Part shown: positions 1-13,089 of the stretch, in pieces | Position numbering within the stretch: the first letter of the stretch is position 1 | Layout: each line of letters begins with the position of its first letter | From: Solea solea | Lineage: Eukaryota; Chordata; Actinopteri; Pleuronectiformes; Soleidae | Direction of reading: 5' to 3' | NCBI RefSeq assembly: GCF_958295425.1 | Contig: NC_081151.1 | Location: 14,604,606-14,668,605, forward strand | DNA: 64,000 bases | Made by a program: the position numbers and the translations under genes | Notes under the pieces: model-generated | The model's input: the letters and a program-made list of their open reading frames with translations, nothing else | Told to the model about the DNA's origin: nothing | Databases searched by the model: none

Positions 1-131
1 AAAATGAAAAAAATCCGGAAAAAGCCTTATCTCAGCTGAATGCGCACAAAAATAGAAAAACACATTACAACAGTAAAATCATTGCAAAATCAAACAATGA
101 AGGCACAGAAGTATATCTTATAAGATGCGAA

Positions 132-2206
132 CTTCATTTGTGAGGTTTATGTTATGGTAGAGTAGAAAAATGAAAAAAAATCCGGAAACAGCCTTATCTC
201 AGCTGAATGCGCACACAAACAGACACCAATAGAAAAACACATGCAAACAGTGAAATCATTGCAAAAACAAACACTGAGGGTACAGAAGTATATCTTATAA
301 GTTGTTAACTTCATCTGTGAGGTTTATATTATGGGACAGTAGAAAAATGAAAAAAATCCGGAAACAGCCTTATCTCAGCTGAATGCGCACAAAAATAGAA
401 AAACACATGCAAACAGTGAAATCATTGCAAAAACAAACACTGAGGGTACATAAGTATATATTATAAGTTGTTTACTTCATTTGTGAGGTTTATATTATGG
501 GACAGTAGACAAAAGAAAAAAAATCAGAAAACAGCCTTATCTCAGCTGAATGCGCACACAAACAGACACCAAAATAAAAACACATCTCAACAGTGAAATC
601 ATTGCAAAATCAAACACTGAAGGTACAGAAGTATAACTTATATGATGTTAACTTCATTCATGAGGTTTATATCATGGGACAGTAGAAAAAATAAAATACA
701 TCCGAAAACAGCCTTATCTCAGCTGAATGCGCACAAAAATAGAAAAACACATGCAAACAGTGAAATCATTGCAAAAATCAAACACTGACGGTACATAAGT
801 ATATCTTATAAGATGTAGACTTCATTAGTGAGGTTTATGTTATGGTAGAGTAGAAAAATAAAAAAAAATCCGGAAACAGCCTTATCTCAGCGTATTGCGC
901 ACACGAACAGACACCAATAGAAAAACACATGCAAACAGTGAAATCATTGCAAAAACAAACACTGAGGGTACATAAGTATATATTATAAGTTGTTTACTTC
1001 ATTTGTGAGGTTTATATTATGGGACAGTAGACAAAAGAAAAAAAATCAGAAAACAGCCTTATCTCAGCTGAATGTGCACAAAACAGACATACATAGAAAA
1101 ACACATGCAAACAGTGAAATCATTGCAAAAACAAACACTGACGGTACAGAAGTATATCTTATATGATGTTAACTTCATTTGTGAGGTTTATGTTATGGGA
1201 CAGTAGACAAATGAAAAATCCGAAAACAGCCTTATCTCAGCTGAATGCGCACACAAACAGACACAAATAGAAAAACACATCCAAACTGTGAAATCATTGC
1301 AAAAACAAACACTGAGGGTTCAGAAGTATATCTTATAAGATGTTAACTTCATTTGTGAGGTTTATATTATGGGACAGTAGAAAAATGAAAAAAATCCGGA
1401 AACAGCCTTATCTCAGCTGAATGCGCACAAAAATAGAAAAACACATTACAACAGTGAAATCATTGCAAAAATCAAACACTGACGGTACATAAGTATATCT
1501 TATAAGATGTACACTTCATTTGTGAGGTTTATGTTATGGTACAGTAGAAAAATGAAAAAAATCCGGAAACAGCCTTATCTCAGCGTATTGCGCACACGAA
1601 CAGACACCAATAGAAAAACACATGCAAACAATGAAATCATTGCAAAAATCAAACACTGACGGTACATAAGTATATATTATAAGTTGTTTACTTCATTTGT
1701 GAGGTTTATATTATGGGACAGTAGACAAAAGAAAAAAAATCAGAAAACAGCCTTATCTCAGCTGGATGTGCACAAAACAGACATACATAGAAAAACACAT
1801 GCAATCAGTGAAATCATTGCAAAAACAAACACTGACGGTACAGAAGTATATCTTATATGATGTTAACTTCATTTGTGAGGTTTATGTTATGGGACAGTAG
1901 ACAAATGAAAAATCCGAAAACAGCCTTATCTCAGCTGAATGCGCACACAAACAGACACAAATAGAAAAACACATCCAAACTGTGAAATCATTGCAAAAAC
2001 AAACACTGAGGGTACAGAAGTATATCTTATAAGATGTTAACTTCATTTGTGAGGTTTATATTATGGGACAGTAGAAAAATGAAAAAAATCCGGAAAAAGC
2101 CTTATCTCAGCTGAATGCGCACAAAAATAGAAAAACACATTACAACAGTAAAATCATTGCAAAATCAAACAATGAAGGCACAGAAGTATATCTTATAAGA
2201 TGCGAA
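132..2206 (+). repeat. Satellite A higher-order repeat, copy 1 (12 monomers)
   Basis: This 2,075 bp copy matches the next higher-order copy except that one monomer is missing. The monomer beginning at 475 starts like copy 2's monomer at 2,549 but continues like the one at 2,725 (the CACCAAAATAAAAAC variant). That is the outcome expected from in-register unequal exchange between two adjacent monomers. Confidence 0.9.
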
Positions 2207-4453
2207 CTTCATTTGTGAGGTTTATGTTATGGTAGAGTAGAAAAATGAAAAAAATCCGGAAACAGCCTTATCTCAGCTGAATGCGCACACAAACAGACAC
2301 CAATAGAAAAACACATGCAAACAGTGAAATCATTGCAAAAACAAACACTGAGGGTACAGAAGTATATCTTATAAGTTGTTAACTTCATCTGTGAGGTTTA
2401 TATTATGGGACAGTAGAAAAATGAAAAAAATCCGGAAACAGCCTTATCTCAGCTGAATGCGCACAAAAATAGAAAAACACATGCAAACAGTGAAATCATT
2501 GCAAAAACAAACACTGAGGGTACATAAGTATATATTATAAGTTGTTTACTTCATTTGTGAGGTTTATATTATGGGACAGTAGACAAAAGAAAAAAAATCA
2601 GAAAACAGCCTTATCTCAGCTGGATGTGCACAAAACAGACATACATAGAAAAACACATGCAATCAGTGAAATCATTGCAAAAACAAACACTGACGGTACA
2701 GAAGTATATCTTATATGATGTTAACTTCATTTGTGAGGTTTATGTTATGGGACAGTAGACAAATGAAAAATCCGAAAACAGCCTTATCTCAGCTGAATGC
2801 GCACACAAACAGACACCAAAATAAAAACACATCTCAACAGTGAAATCATTGCAAAATCAAACACTGAAGGTACAGAAGTATAACTTATATGATGTTAACT
2901 TCATTCATGAGGTTTATATCATGGGACAGTAGAAAAAATAAAATACATCCGAAAACAGCCTTATCTCAGCTGAATGCGCACAAAAATAGAAAAACACATG
3001 CAAACAGTGAAATCATTGCAAAAATCAAACACTGACGGTACATAAGTATATCTTATAAGATGTAGACTTCATTAGTGAGGTTTATGTTATGGTAGAGTAG
3101 AAAAATAAAAAAAAATCCGGAAACAGCCTTATCTCAGCGTATTGCGCACACGAACAGACACCAATAGAAAAACACATGCAAACAGTGAAATCATTGCAAA
3201 AACAAACACTGAGGGTACATAAGTATATATTATAAGTTGTTTACTTCATTTGTGAGGTTTATATTATGGGACAGTAGACAAAAGAAAAAAAATCAGAAAA
3301 CAGCCTTATCTCAGCTGAATGTGCACAAAACAGACATACATAGAAAAACACATGCAAACAGTGAAATCATTGCAAAAACAAACACTGACGGTACAGAAGT
3401 ATATCTTATATGATGTTAACTTCATTTGTGAGGTTTATGTTATGGGACAGTAGACAAATGAAAAATCCGAAAACAGCCTTATCTCAGCTGAATGCGCACA
3501 CAAACAGACACAAATAGAAAAACACATCCAAACTGTGAAATCATTGCAAAAACAAACACTGAGGGTTCAGAAGTATATCTTATAAGATGTTAACTTCATT
3601 TGTGAGGTTTATATTATGGGACAGTAGAAAAATGAAAAAAATCCGGAAACAGCCTTATCTCAGCTGAATGCGCACAAAAATAGAAAAACACATTACAACA
3701 GTGAAATCATTGCAAAAATCAAACACTGACGGTACATAAGTATATCTTATAAGATGTACACTTCATTTGTGAGGTTTATGTTATGGTACAGTAGAAAAAT
3801 GAAAAAAATCCGGAAACAGCCTTATCTCAGCGTATTGCGCACACGAACAGACACCAATAGAAAAACACATGCAAACAATGAAATCATTGCAAAAATCAAA
3901 CACTGACGGTACATAAGTATATATTATAAGTTGTTTACTTCATTTGTGAGGTTTATATTATGGGACAGTAGACAAAAGAAAAAAAATCAGAAAACAGCCT
4001 TATCTCAGCTGGATGTGCACAAAACAGACATACATAGAAAAACACATGCAATCAGTGAAATCATTGCAAAAACAAACACTGACGGTACAGAAGTATATCT
4101 TATATGATGTTAACTTCATTTGTGAGGTTTATGTTATGGGACAGTAGACAAATGAAAAATCCGAAAACAGCCTTATCTCAGCTGAATGCGCACACAAACA
4201 GACACAAATAGAAAAACACATCCAAACTGTGAAATCATTGCAAAAACAAACACTGAGGGTACAGAAGTATATCTTATAAGATGTTAACTTCATTTGTGAG
4301 GTTTATATTATGGGACAGTAGAAAAATGAAAAAAATCCGGAAAAAGCCTTATCTCAGCTGAATGCGCACAAAAATAGAAAAACACATTACAACAGTAAAA
4401 TCATTGCAAAATCAAACAATGAAGGCACAGAAGTATATCTTATAAGATGCGAA
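2207..4453 (+). repeat. Satellite A higher-order repeat, copy 2 (13 monomers)
   Basis: Full 2,247 bp unit with monomer starts at 2207, 2383, 2549, 2725, 2899, 3067, 3244, 3420, 3594, 3761, 3938, 4114 and 4288. Diagnostic monomers include a CGTATTGCGCACACGAACAG type, a GGATGTGCACAAAACAG type, an AAAATACATCCG type and a CGGAAAAAGCC type. Within one unit the monomers differ at many sites, while the same monomer in the next unit is almost identical. Confidence 0.93.
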
Positions 4454-6700
4454 CTTCATTTGTGAGGTTTATGTTATGGTAGAGTAGAAAAATGAAAAAA
4501 ATCCGGAAACAGCCTTATCTCAGCTGAATGCGCACACAAACAGACACCAATAGAAAAACACATGCAAACAGTGAAATCATTGCAAAAACAAACACTGAGG
4601 GTACAGAAGTATATCTTATAAGTTGTTAACTTCATTTGTGAGGTTTATATTATGGGACAGTAGAAAAATGAAAAAAATCCGGAAACAGCCTTATCTCAGC
4701 TGAATGCGCACAAAAATAGAAAAACACATGCAAACAGTGAAATCATTGCAAAAACAAACACTGAGGGTACATAAGTATATATTATAAGTTGTTTACTTCA
4801 TTTGTGAGGTTTATATTATGGGACAGTAGACAAAAGAAAAAAAATCAGAAAACAGCCTTATCTCAGCTGGATGTGCACAAAACAGACATACATAGAAAAA
4901 CACATGCAATCAGTGAAATCATTGCAAAAACAAACACTGACGGTACAGAAGTATATCTTATATGATGTTAACTTCATTTGTGAGGTTTATGTTATGGGAC
5001 AGTAGACAAATGAAAAATCCGAAAACAGCCTTATCTCAGCTGAATGCGCACACAAACAGACACCAAAATAAAAACACATCTCAACAGTGAAATCATTGCA
5101 AAATCAAACACTGAAGGTACAGAAGTATAACTTATATGATGTTAACTTCATTCATGAGGTTTATATCATGGGACAGTAGAAAAAATAAAATACATCCGAA
5201 AACAGCCTTATCTCAGCTGAATGCGCACAAAAATAGAAAAACACATGCAAACAGTGAAATCATTGCAAAAATCAAACACTGACGGTACATAAGTATATCT
5301 TATAAGATGTAGACTTCATTAGTGAGGTTTATGTTATGGTAGAGTAGAAAAATAAAAAAAAATCCGGAAACAGCCTTATCTCAGCGTATTGCGCACACGA
5401 ACAGACACCAATAGAAAAACACATGCAAACAGTGAAATCATTGCAAAAACAAACACTGAGGGTACATAAGTATATATTATAAGTTGTTTACTTCATTTGT
5501 GAGGTTTATATTATGGGACAGTAGACAAAAGAAAAAAAATCAGAAAACAGCCTTATCTCAGCTGAATGTGCACAAAACAGACATACATAGAAAAACACAT
5601 GCAAACAGTGAAATCATTGCAAAAACAAACACTGACGGTACAGAAGTATATCTTATATGATGTTAACTTCATTTGTGAGGTTTATGTTATGGGACAGTAG
5701 ACAAATGAAAAATCCGAAAACAGCCTTATCTCAGCTGAATGCGCACACAAACAGACACAAATAGAAAAACACATCCAAACTGTGAAATCATTGCAAAAAC
5801 AAACACTGAGGGTTCAGAAGTATATCTTATAAGATGTTAACTTCATTTGTGAGGTTTATATTATGGGACAGTAGAAAAATGAAAAAAATCCGGAAACAGC
5901 CTTATCTCAGCTGAATGCGCACAAAAATAGAAAAACACATTACAACAGTGAAATCATTGCAAAAATCAAACACTGACGGTACATAAGTATATCTTATAAG
6001 ATGTACACTTCATTTGTGAGGTTTATGTTATGGTACAGTAGAAAAATGAAAAAAATCCGGAAACAGCCTTATCTCAGCGTATTGCGCACACGAACAGACA
6101 CCAATAGAAAAACACATGCAAACAATGAAATCATTGCAAAAATCAAACACTGACGGTACATAAGTATATATTATAAGTTGTTTACTTCATTTGTGAGGTT
6201 TATATTATGGGACAGTAGACAAAAGAAAAAAAATCAGAAAACAGCCTTATCTCAGCTGGATGTGCACAAAACAGACATACATAGAAAAACACATGCAATC
6301 AGTGAAATCATTGCAAAAACAAACACTGACGGTACAGAAGTATATCTTATATGATGTTAACTTCATTTGTGAGGTTTATGTTATGGGACAGTAGACAAAT
6401 GAAAAATCCGAAAACAGCCTTATCTCAGCTGAATGCGCACACAAACAGACACAAATAGAAAAACACATCCAAACTGTGAAATCATTGCAAAAACAAACAC
6501 TGAGGGTACAGAAGTATATCTTATAAGATGTTAACTTCATTTGTGAGGTTTATATTATGGGACAGTAGAAAAATGAAAAAAATCCGGAAAAAGCCTTATC
6601 TCAGCTGAATGCGCACAAAAATAGAAAAACACATTACAACAGTAAAATCATTGCAAAATCAAACAATGAAGGCACAGAAGTATATCTTATAAGATGCGAA
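4454..6700 (+). repeat. Satellite A higher-order repeat, copy 3 (13 monomers)
   Basis: Second full 2,247 bp unit, offset from copy 2 by exactly 2,247 bp. By eye it differs by only isolated substitutions, for example CTTCATTTGTG at 4,630 where copy 2 has CTTCATCTGTG at 2,383. Confidence 0.93.
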
Positions 6701-8253
6701 CTTCATTTGTGAGGTTTATGTTATGGTAGAGTAGAAAAATGAAAAAAATCCGGAAACAGCCTTATCTCAGCTGAATGCGCACACAAACAGACACCAATAG
6801 AAAAACACATGCAAACAGTGAAATCATTGCAAAAACAAACACTGAGGGTACAGAAGTATATCTTATAAGTTGTTAACTTCATTTGTGAGGTTTATATTAT
6901 GGGACAGTAGAAAAATGAAAAAAATCCGGAAACAGCCTTATCTCAGCTGAATGCGCACAAAAATAGAAAAACACATGCAAACAGTGAAATCATTGCAAAA
7001 ACAAACACTGAGGGTACATAAGTATATATTATAAGTTGTTTACTTCATTTGTGAGGTTTATATTATGGGACAGTAGACAAAAGAAAAAAAATCAGAAAAC
7101 AGCCTTATCTCAGCTGGATGTGCACAAAACAGACATACATAGAAAAACACATGCAATCAGTGAAATCATTGCAAAAACAAACACTGACGGTACAGAAGTA
7201 TATCTTATATGATGTTAACTTCATTTGTGAGGTTTATGTTATGGGACAGTAGACAAATGAAAAATCCGAAAACAGCCTTATCTCAGCTGAATGCGCACAC
7301 AAACAGACACCAAAATAAAAACACATCTCAACAGTGAAATCATTGCAAAATCAAACACTGAAGGTACAGAAGTATAACTTATATGATGTTAACTTCATTC
7401 ATGAGGTTTATATCATGGGACAGTAGAAAAAATAAAATACATCCGAAAACAGCCTTATCTCAGCTGAATGCGCACAAAAATAGAAAAACACATGCAAACA
7501 GTGAAATCATTGCAAAAATCAAACACTGACGGTACATAAGTATATCTTATAAGATGTAGACTTCATTAGTGAGGTTTATGTTATGGTAGAGTAGAAAAAT
7601 AAAGAAAAATCCGGAAACAGCCTTATCTCAGCGTATTGCGCACACGAACAGACACCAATAGAAAAACACATGCAAACAGTGAAATCATTGCAAAAACAAA
7701 CACTGAGGGTACATAAGTATATATTATAAGTTGTTTACTTCATTTGTGAGGTTTATATTATGGGACAGTAGACAAAAGAAAAAAAATCAGAAAACAGCCT
7801 TATCTCAGCTGGATGTGCACAAAACAGACATACATAGAAAAACACATGCAAACAGTGAAATCATTGCAAAAACAAACACTGACGGTACAGAAGTACATCT
7901 TATATGATGTTAACTTCATTTGTGAGGTTTATGTTATGGGACAGTAGACAAATGAAAAATCCGAAAACAGCCTTATCTCAGCTGAATGCGCACACAAACA
8001 GACACAAATAGAAAAACACATCCAAACTGTGAAATCATTGCAAAAACAAACACTGAGGGTACAGAAGTAAATCTTATAAGATGTTAACTTCATTTGTGAG
8101 GTTTATATTATGGGACAGTAGAAAAATGAAAAAAATCCGGAAACAGCCTTATCTCAGCTGAATGCGCACAAAAATAGAAAAACACATTACAACAGTAAAA
8201 TCATTGCAAAATCAAACAATGAAGGCACAGAAGTATATCTTATAAGATGCGAA
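6701..8253 (+). repeat. Satellite A higher-order repeat, copy 4 (9 monomers, shortened)
   Basis: Starts at the same monomer type as copies 2 and 3, but only nine monomers (1,553 bp) precede the next equivalent monomer at 8,254. Four monomers are missing, including one of the CGTATTGCGCACACG type. It carries private substitutions such as AATAAAGAAAAATCC near 7,599. Confidence 0.88.
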
Positions 8254-8935
8254 CTTCATTTGTGAGGTTTATGTTATGGTAGAGTAGAAAAATGAAAAAA
8301 ATCCGGAAACAGCCTTATCTCAGCTGAATGCGCACACAAACAGACACCAATAGAAAAACACATGCAAACAGTGAAATCATTGCAAAAACAAACACTGAGG
8401 GTACAGAAGTATATCTTATAAGTTGTTAACTTCATTTGTGAGGTTTATATTATGGGACAGTAGAAAAATGAAAAAAATCCGGAAACAGCCTTATCTCAGC
8501 TGAATGCGCACAAAAATAGAAAAACACATGCAAACAGTGAAATCATTGCAAAAACAAACACTGAGGGTACATAAGTATATATTATAAGTTGTTTACTTCA
8601 TTTGTGAGGTTTATATTATGGGACAGTAGACAAAAGAAAAAAAATCAGAAAACAGCCTTATCTCAGCTGAATGTGCACAAAACAGACATACATAGAAAAA
8701 CACATGCAAACAGTGAAATCATTGCAAAAACAAACACTGACGGTACAGAAGTACATCTTATATGATGTTAACTTCATTTGTGAGGTTTATGTTATGGGAC
8801 AGTAGACAAATGAAAAATCCGAAAACAGCCTTATCTCAGCTGAATGCGCACAAAAATAGAAAAACACATTACAACAGTAAAATCATTGCAAAATCAAACA
8901 ATGAAGGCACAGAAGTATATCTTATAAGATGCGAA
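8254..8935 (+). repeat. Satellite A higher-order repeat, copy 5 (4 monomers, strongly shortened)
   Basis: Monomer starts at 8254, 8430, 8596 and 8772, then the phase-defining GCGAACTTC monomer recurs at 8,936. The 682 bp unit lacks nine of thirteen monomers. An open frame of 61 codons crosses one junction but has no coding features. Confidence 0.85.
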
Positions 8936-11280
8936 CTTCATTTGTGAGGTTTATGTTATGGTAGAGTAGAAAAATGAAAAAAATCCGGAAACAGCCTTAT
9001 CTCAGCTGAATGCGCACACAAACAGACACCAATAGAAAAACACATGCAAACAGTGAAATCATTGCAAAAACAAACACTGAGGGTACAGAAGTATATCTTA
9101 TAAGTTGTTAACTTCATTTGTGAGGTTTATATTATGGGACAGTAGAAAAATGAAAAAAATCCGGAAACAGCCTTATCTCAGCTGAATGCGCACAAAAATA
9201 GAAAAACACATGCAAACAGTGAAATCATTGCAAAAACAAACACTGAGGGTACATAAGTATATATTATAAGTTGTTTACATCATTTGTGAGGTTTATATTA
9301 TGGGACAGTAGACAAAAGAAAAAAAATCAGAAAACAGCCTTATCTCAGCTGGATGTGCACAAAACAGACATACATAGAAAAACACATGCAATCAGTGAAA
9401 TCATTGCAAAAACAAACACTGACGGTACAGAAGTATATCTTATATGATGTTAACTTCATTTGTGAGGTTTATGTTATGGGACAGTAGACAAATGAAAAAT
9501 CCGAAAACAGCCTTATCTCAGCTGAATGCGCACACAAACAGACACAAATAGAAAAACACATCCAAACTGTGAAATCATTGCAAAAACAAACACTGAGGGT
9601 ACAGAAGTATATCTTATAAGATGTTAACTTCATTTGTGAGGTTTATATTATGGGACAGTAGAAAAATGAAAAAAATCCGGAAACAGCCTTATCTCAGCTG
9701 AATGCGCACAAAACAGACACCAATAGAAAAACACATCTCAACAGTGAAATCATTGCAAAATCAAACACTGAAGGTACAGAAGTATAACTTATAAGATGTT
9801 AACTTCATTCATGAGGTTTATATTATGGGACAGTAGAAAAAATAAAGAAATCCGAAAACAGCCTTATCTCAGCTGAATGCGCTCACAAACATACACCAAT
9901 AGAAAAACACATGCAAACAGTGAAATCATTGCAAAATCAAACAGTGAAGGTACAGAAGTATATATTATATGATGTTAACTTCATTTGTTAGGTTTATATT
10001 ATGGGAGAGTAGAACAATTAAAAAAAATCAGGAAACAGCCTTATCTCAGCTGTATGCGCACAAAACAGACACAAATAGAAAAACACATCCAAACAGTGAA
10101 ATCATTGCAAAATCAAACAGTGAAGGTACAGAAGTATATCTTATGAGATGCTAACTTCATTTGTGAGGTTTATATTATGGGACAGTAGACAAATGAAAAA
10201 TCCTAAAACAGCCTTATCTCAGCTGAATGCGCACACAAACAGACACAAATAGAAAAACACATCCAAACTGTGAAATCATTGCAAAAACAAACACTGAGGG
10301 TACAGAAGTATATCTTATAAGATGTTAACTTCATTTGTGAGGTTTATATTATGGGACAGTAGAAAAATGAAAGAAATCCGGAAACAGCCTTATCTCAGCT
10401 GAATGCGCACAAAAATAGAAAAACACATTACAACAGTAAAATCATTGCAAAATCAAACAATGAAGGCAGAGAAGTATATCTTATAAGATGCGAACTTCAT
10501 TTGTGAGGTTTATGTTATGGTAGAGTAGAAAAATGAAAAAAATCCGGAAACGGCCTTATCTCAGCTGAATGCGCACACAAACAGACACCAATAGAAAAAC
10601 ACATCCAAACAGTGAAATCATTGCAAAAATCAAACAAGACGGTACATAAGTATATCTTATAAGATGTACACTTCATTTGTGAGGTTTATGTTATGGTAGA
10701 GTAGAAAAATGAAAAAAATCCGGAAACAGCCTTATCTCAACTGAATGCGCAGAAAAATAGAAAAACACATTACAACAGTGAAATCATTGCAAAATCAAAT
10801 AGTGAAGGTACAGAAGTATATCTTATATGATGTTAACTTCATTCATGAGGTTTATATTATGGGACAGTAGAAAAAATAAAGAAATCCGAAAACAGCCTTA
10901 TCTCAGCTGAATGCGCTCACAAACATACACCAATAGAAAAACACATGCAAACAGTGAAATCATTGCAAAATCAAACAGTGAAGGTACAGAAGTATATATT
11001 ATATGATGTTAACTTCATTTGTTAGGTTTATATTATGGGAGAGTAGAACAATTAAAAAAAATCAGGAAACAGCCTTATCTCAGCTGTATGCGCACAAAAC
11101 AGACACAAATAGAAAAACACATCCAAACAGTGAAATCATTGCAAAATCAAACAGTGAAGGTACAGAAGTATATCTTATGAGATGCTAACTTCATTTGTGA
11201 AGTATATGTTATGGGACAATAGTAAAAAGAAAAACATCCGAAAACAGTGAAATCATTGCAAAATCAAACACTTATAAGTA
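8936..11280 (+). repeat. Satellite A, diverged terminal part of array 1
   Basis: About 13 monomers in which the higher-order order breaks down. New variants appear (GCGCTCACAAACATACACC, TTTGTTAGGTTTATATTATGGGAGAG, CAGCTGTATGCGC). A six-monomer stretch is duplicated: 9,803-10,154 reappears at 10,837-11,188, an offset of 1,034 bp, with no difference I could see. The final monomer after 11,189 (TGAAGTATATGTTATGGGACAATAG) is the most diverged and is truncated. Array edges normally look older than the homogenised interior, and this fits. Confidence 0.85.
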
Positions 11281-11589
11281 TTATAAGTGTAGTATCTATT
11301 GGGAACAATGACATGATGATGCTCCAACATTCGCCTCCGATTTTCATTAAGTTTCGATTCCACCTTAAAAAAATGCACGTTTCGGCCAGTAGGGAGAAGT
11401 GCAAATTCAGGAATGGTTGCACTAGAATTCAGTCAGCATTCATATTTGAGATGGACTTCCTCCTATAGTCCAGAGTAGATATGGACATATAGGGGATCAA
11501 TGGAAAAATAAGGAGCTGTAGTATGCAAAGCAGGTGACATATTTCATGGGAAATCATATTAGGCCATCATATATTTAGGCCAGAGGGCA

Positions 11590-11756
11590 AATTGTTGCAA
11601 AATAATTGTCAAAATCTTGACTTTTGAGATTGATTTTCTCCAAAATTCTCAAACCAGGAAAATTCATCACAAATACCTGATCACGATATGACAATATCAA
11701 AATTCTAAGATCATATCTTGTCTCATGTCATGATATAGATATAATATTGTCCAGCC
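11590..11756. repeat. Possible degenerate interspersed repeat ending in GTCCAGCC
   Basis: This stretch has alternating ATAT and GAT motifs and ends with GATATAATATTGTCCAGCC. Tails of this kind occur in dispersed non-coding repeats of fish genomes, as far as I recall. No terminal inverted repeat or target duplication could be recognised. A repeat-library search is needed for a name. Confidence 0.25.
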
Positions 11757-12113
11757 TTCCTCATCATAGTTCACATTCCATTTGTCAGAGATAAAATATG
11801 AATCCATAACCCATTTTGAGAGGCAGGTTCTCATAAGGTTGGGAAGTGTCGACTAACTGGGTTGTCACTGATAGGTAGACTTCCCTGTTTAAATGTTGGA
11901 GTTTAGTATTTTGGGCAACACCATGTTAGTTTTTGAAACCAGAAACAGCCATAGTTATAAGAGAAGGGATGGATACTGATAGCTTGTCCACTACAAATCC
12001 ACCTATAACTGCAACTTTGCAACCATGAAATGCAAAATTAAATTTACATTGTGGACATGCAGCTCTACTGAAGAGGAACTAAGACCATAAACCCTTTAGA
12101 ACAATGTATGTAG

Positions 12114-12123
12114 CCCCCCCCCC
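12114..12123 (+). repeat. Poly-C homopolymer (10 bp)
   Basis: Uninterrupted run of ten cytosines after TGTATGTAG. A simple mononucleotide repeat that is likely length-polymorphic. Confidence 0.9.
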
Positions 12124-12791
12124 ATAACTGAATGTTTTAGGAGAGCAAGCAGAACATTTAGGGGCGCACACCTTAAACATTTCCTCTCATTTTCACTGTA
12201 TTACTGATCAATACTTTGATAATAATTGAAGAAATTGCAATGTGCTATTTAGAATTCCCAGTGAATTTTATTGTGCACTTGTTTGTTGAAGAATAAGATC
12301 ACATAAGAGACATTAAGTGTACATAAAATACCATCACTGTCACTACAGTAAAGTTATTAACTAGAAGTGGCCCAGTACTGTCCAGTACACAGAACCGGCA
12401 CTTTTATTTGTGTACTGGCACGTTTCACAAGATGCCGGTAATCTCTTATCAGTCCAATTCATGATTTTGGTCCAGAGCAATAATGTCTCAGGGTACACAA
12501 TGTGACGTTCACCTGTTCTCGCAAAAGTCAAGTGTTTATTCCTTGAGTTTGGAGTTTTTATTTTCTATCTAATCTCTATCTGGAAGATGGCCGCTGTGTT
12601 GACCATCATCATGCTTCAAAAGCATGAGTTAGCTCATCCACAAACTTATACTTTCTGATATAATAAAAATAAACATGGAGCTGGCAAGTTGAGGCTTGAA
12701 AATATCAGAGGACCATGCACAGAAGGGATTAAGCTGGGATATTGCCCGGTATCCTGGACTCTTGCTCAAAATAATAAATTGATAAAGTTAG

Positions 12792-12805
12792 GTTGCCATG
12801 GAGAT
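12792..12805 (+). promoter_or_regulatory. Possible RFX-type X-box
   Basis: The segment GTTGCCATGGAGAT resembles the X-box palindrome bound by RFX factors (consensus close to GTTGCCATGGCAAC). The left half matches fully and the right half partly. It sits in a fairly GC-balanced 200 bp stretch (12,690-12,890) that could be a conserved non-coding element. One motif match of this length can occur by chance. Confidence 0.2.
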
Positions 12806-13069
12806 TTATTCTCTGAAGCTCTGCCAGACCAGGGTAAGAGCCAGAAGAGATTAATCCTGCTGATGATTCCATTTGGTCAGCTGTCACTCTGATTGGTAAA
12901 TAATTGCATTAACCCCCATGAAAATATTATGCTGTATGTCATTCAAAGAAGTAGCTACATCTTATATTATTTTGACTGTAATCAATTTTACAATGATTCA
13001 TGCCTACTGTGGTCATTATTAGACCACCGTCATTTAGGTCAGTAAGAGGTTTGATAATAAAGGCTCCAG

Positions 13070-13089
13070 AAAAAAAAAACAAAAAAAAC
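13070..13089 (+). repeat. A-rich tract
   Basis: A run of adenines broken by a single C. It could be a decayed retroposon tail, but no recognisable retroposon body precedes it. Confidence 0.6.

Larger units (their letters stand above)
1..11280 (+). repeat. Satellite A, array 1 (166-177 bp monomers)
   Basis: Head-to-tail tandem array of about 65 AT-rich monomers. I set the phase by the recurring motif CTTCATTTGTGAGG. Successive copies start at 132, 309, 475, 652, 820, 997, 1173, 1347, 1514, 1691, 1867, 2041 and 2207, so spacing is 166-177 bp. Each monomer also carries GGGACAGTAGA, CAGCCTTATCTCAGC, a GCGCACA element, TGAAATCATTGCAAAA and GTACAGAAGTATATCTTAT. Length differences come mainly from two middle variants: a short one (CACAAAAATAG) and a long one with an extra CAAACAGACACC. 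All copies face the same way. Adenine runs recur along the monomer. No reading frame stays open beyond about 60 codons. The length is nucleosome-sized, as in many centromeric satellites, but function is not shown by sequence. The array ends near 11,280, where the last monomer breaks off after TGAAATCATTGCAAAATC. Confidence 0.97.

Noticed and set aside
1..11280. CRISPR array
   Set aside because: Repeats are contiguous 170 bp monomers without unique spacers, in eukaryotic-type DNA.
12360..12460. GTACTG-rich stretch with an inverted ACCGGCA pair as a transposon end
   Set aside because: The pairing is short, and no target duplication or transposase remnant was seen.
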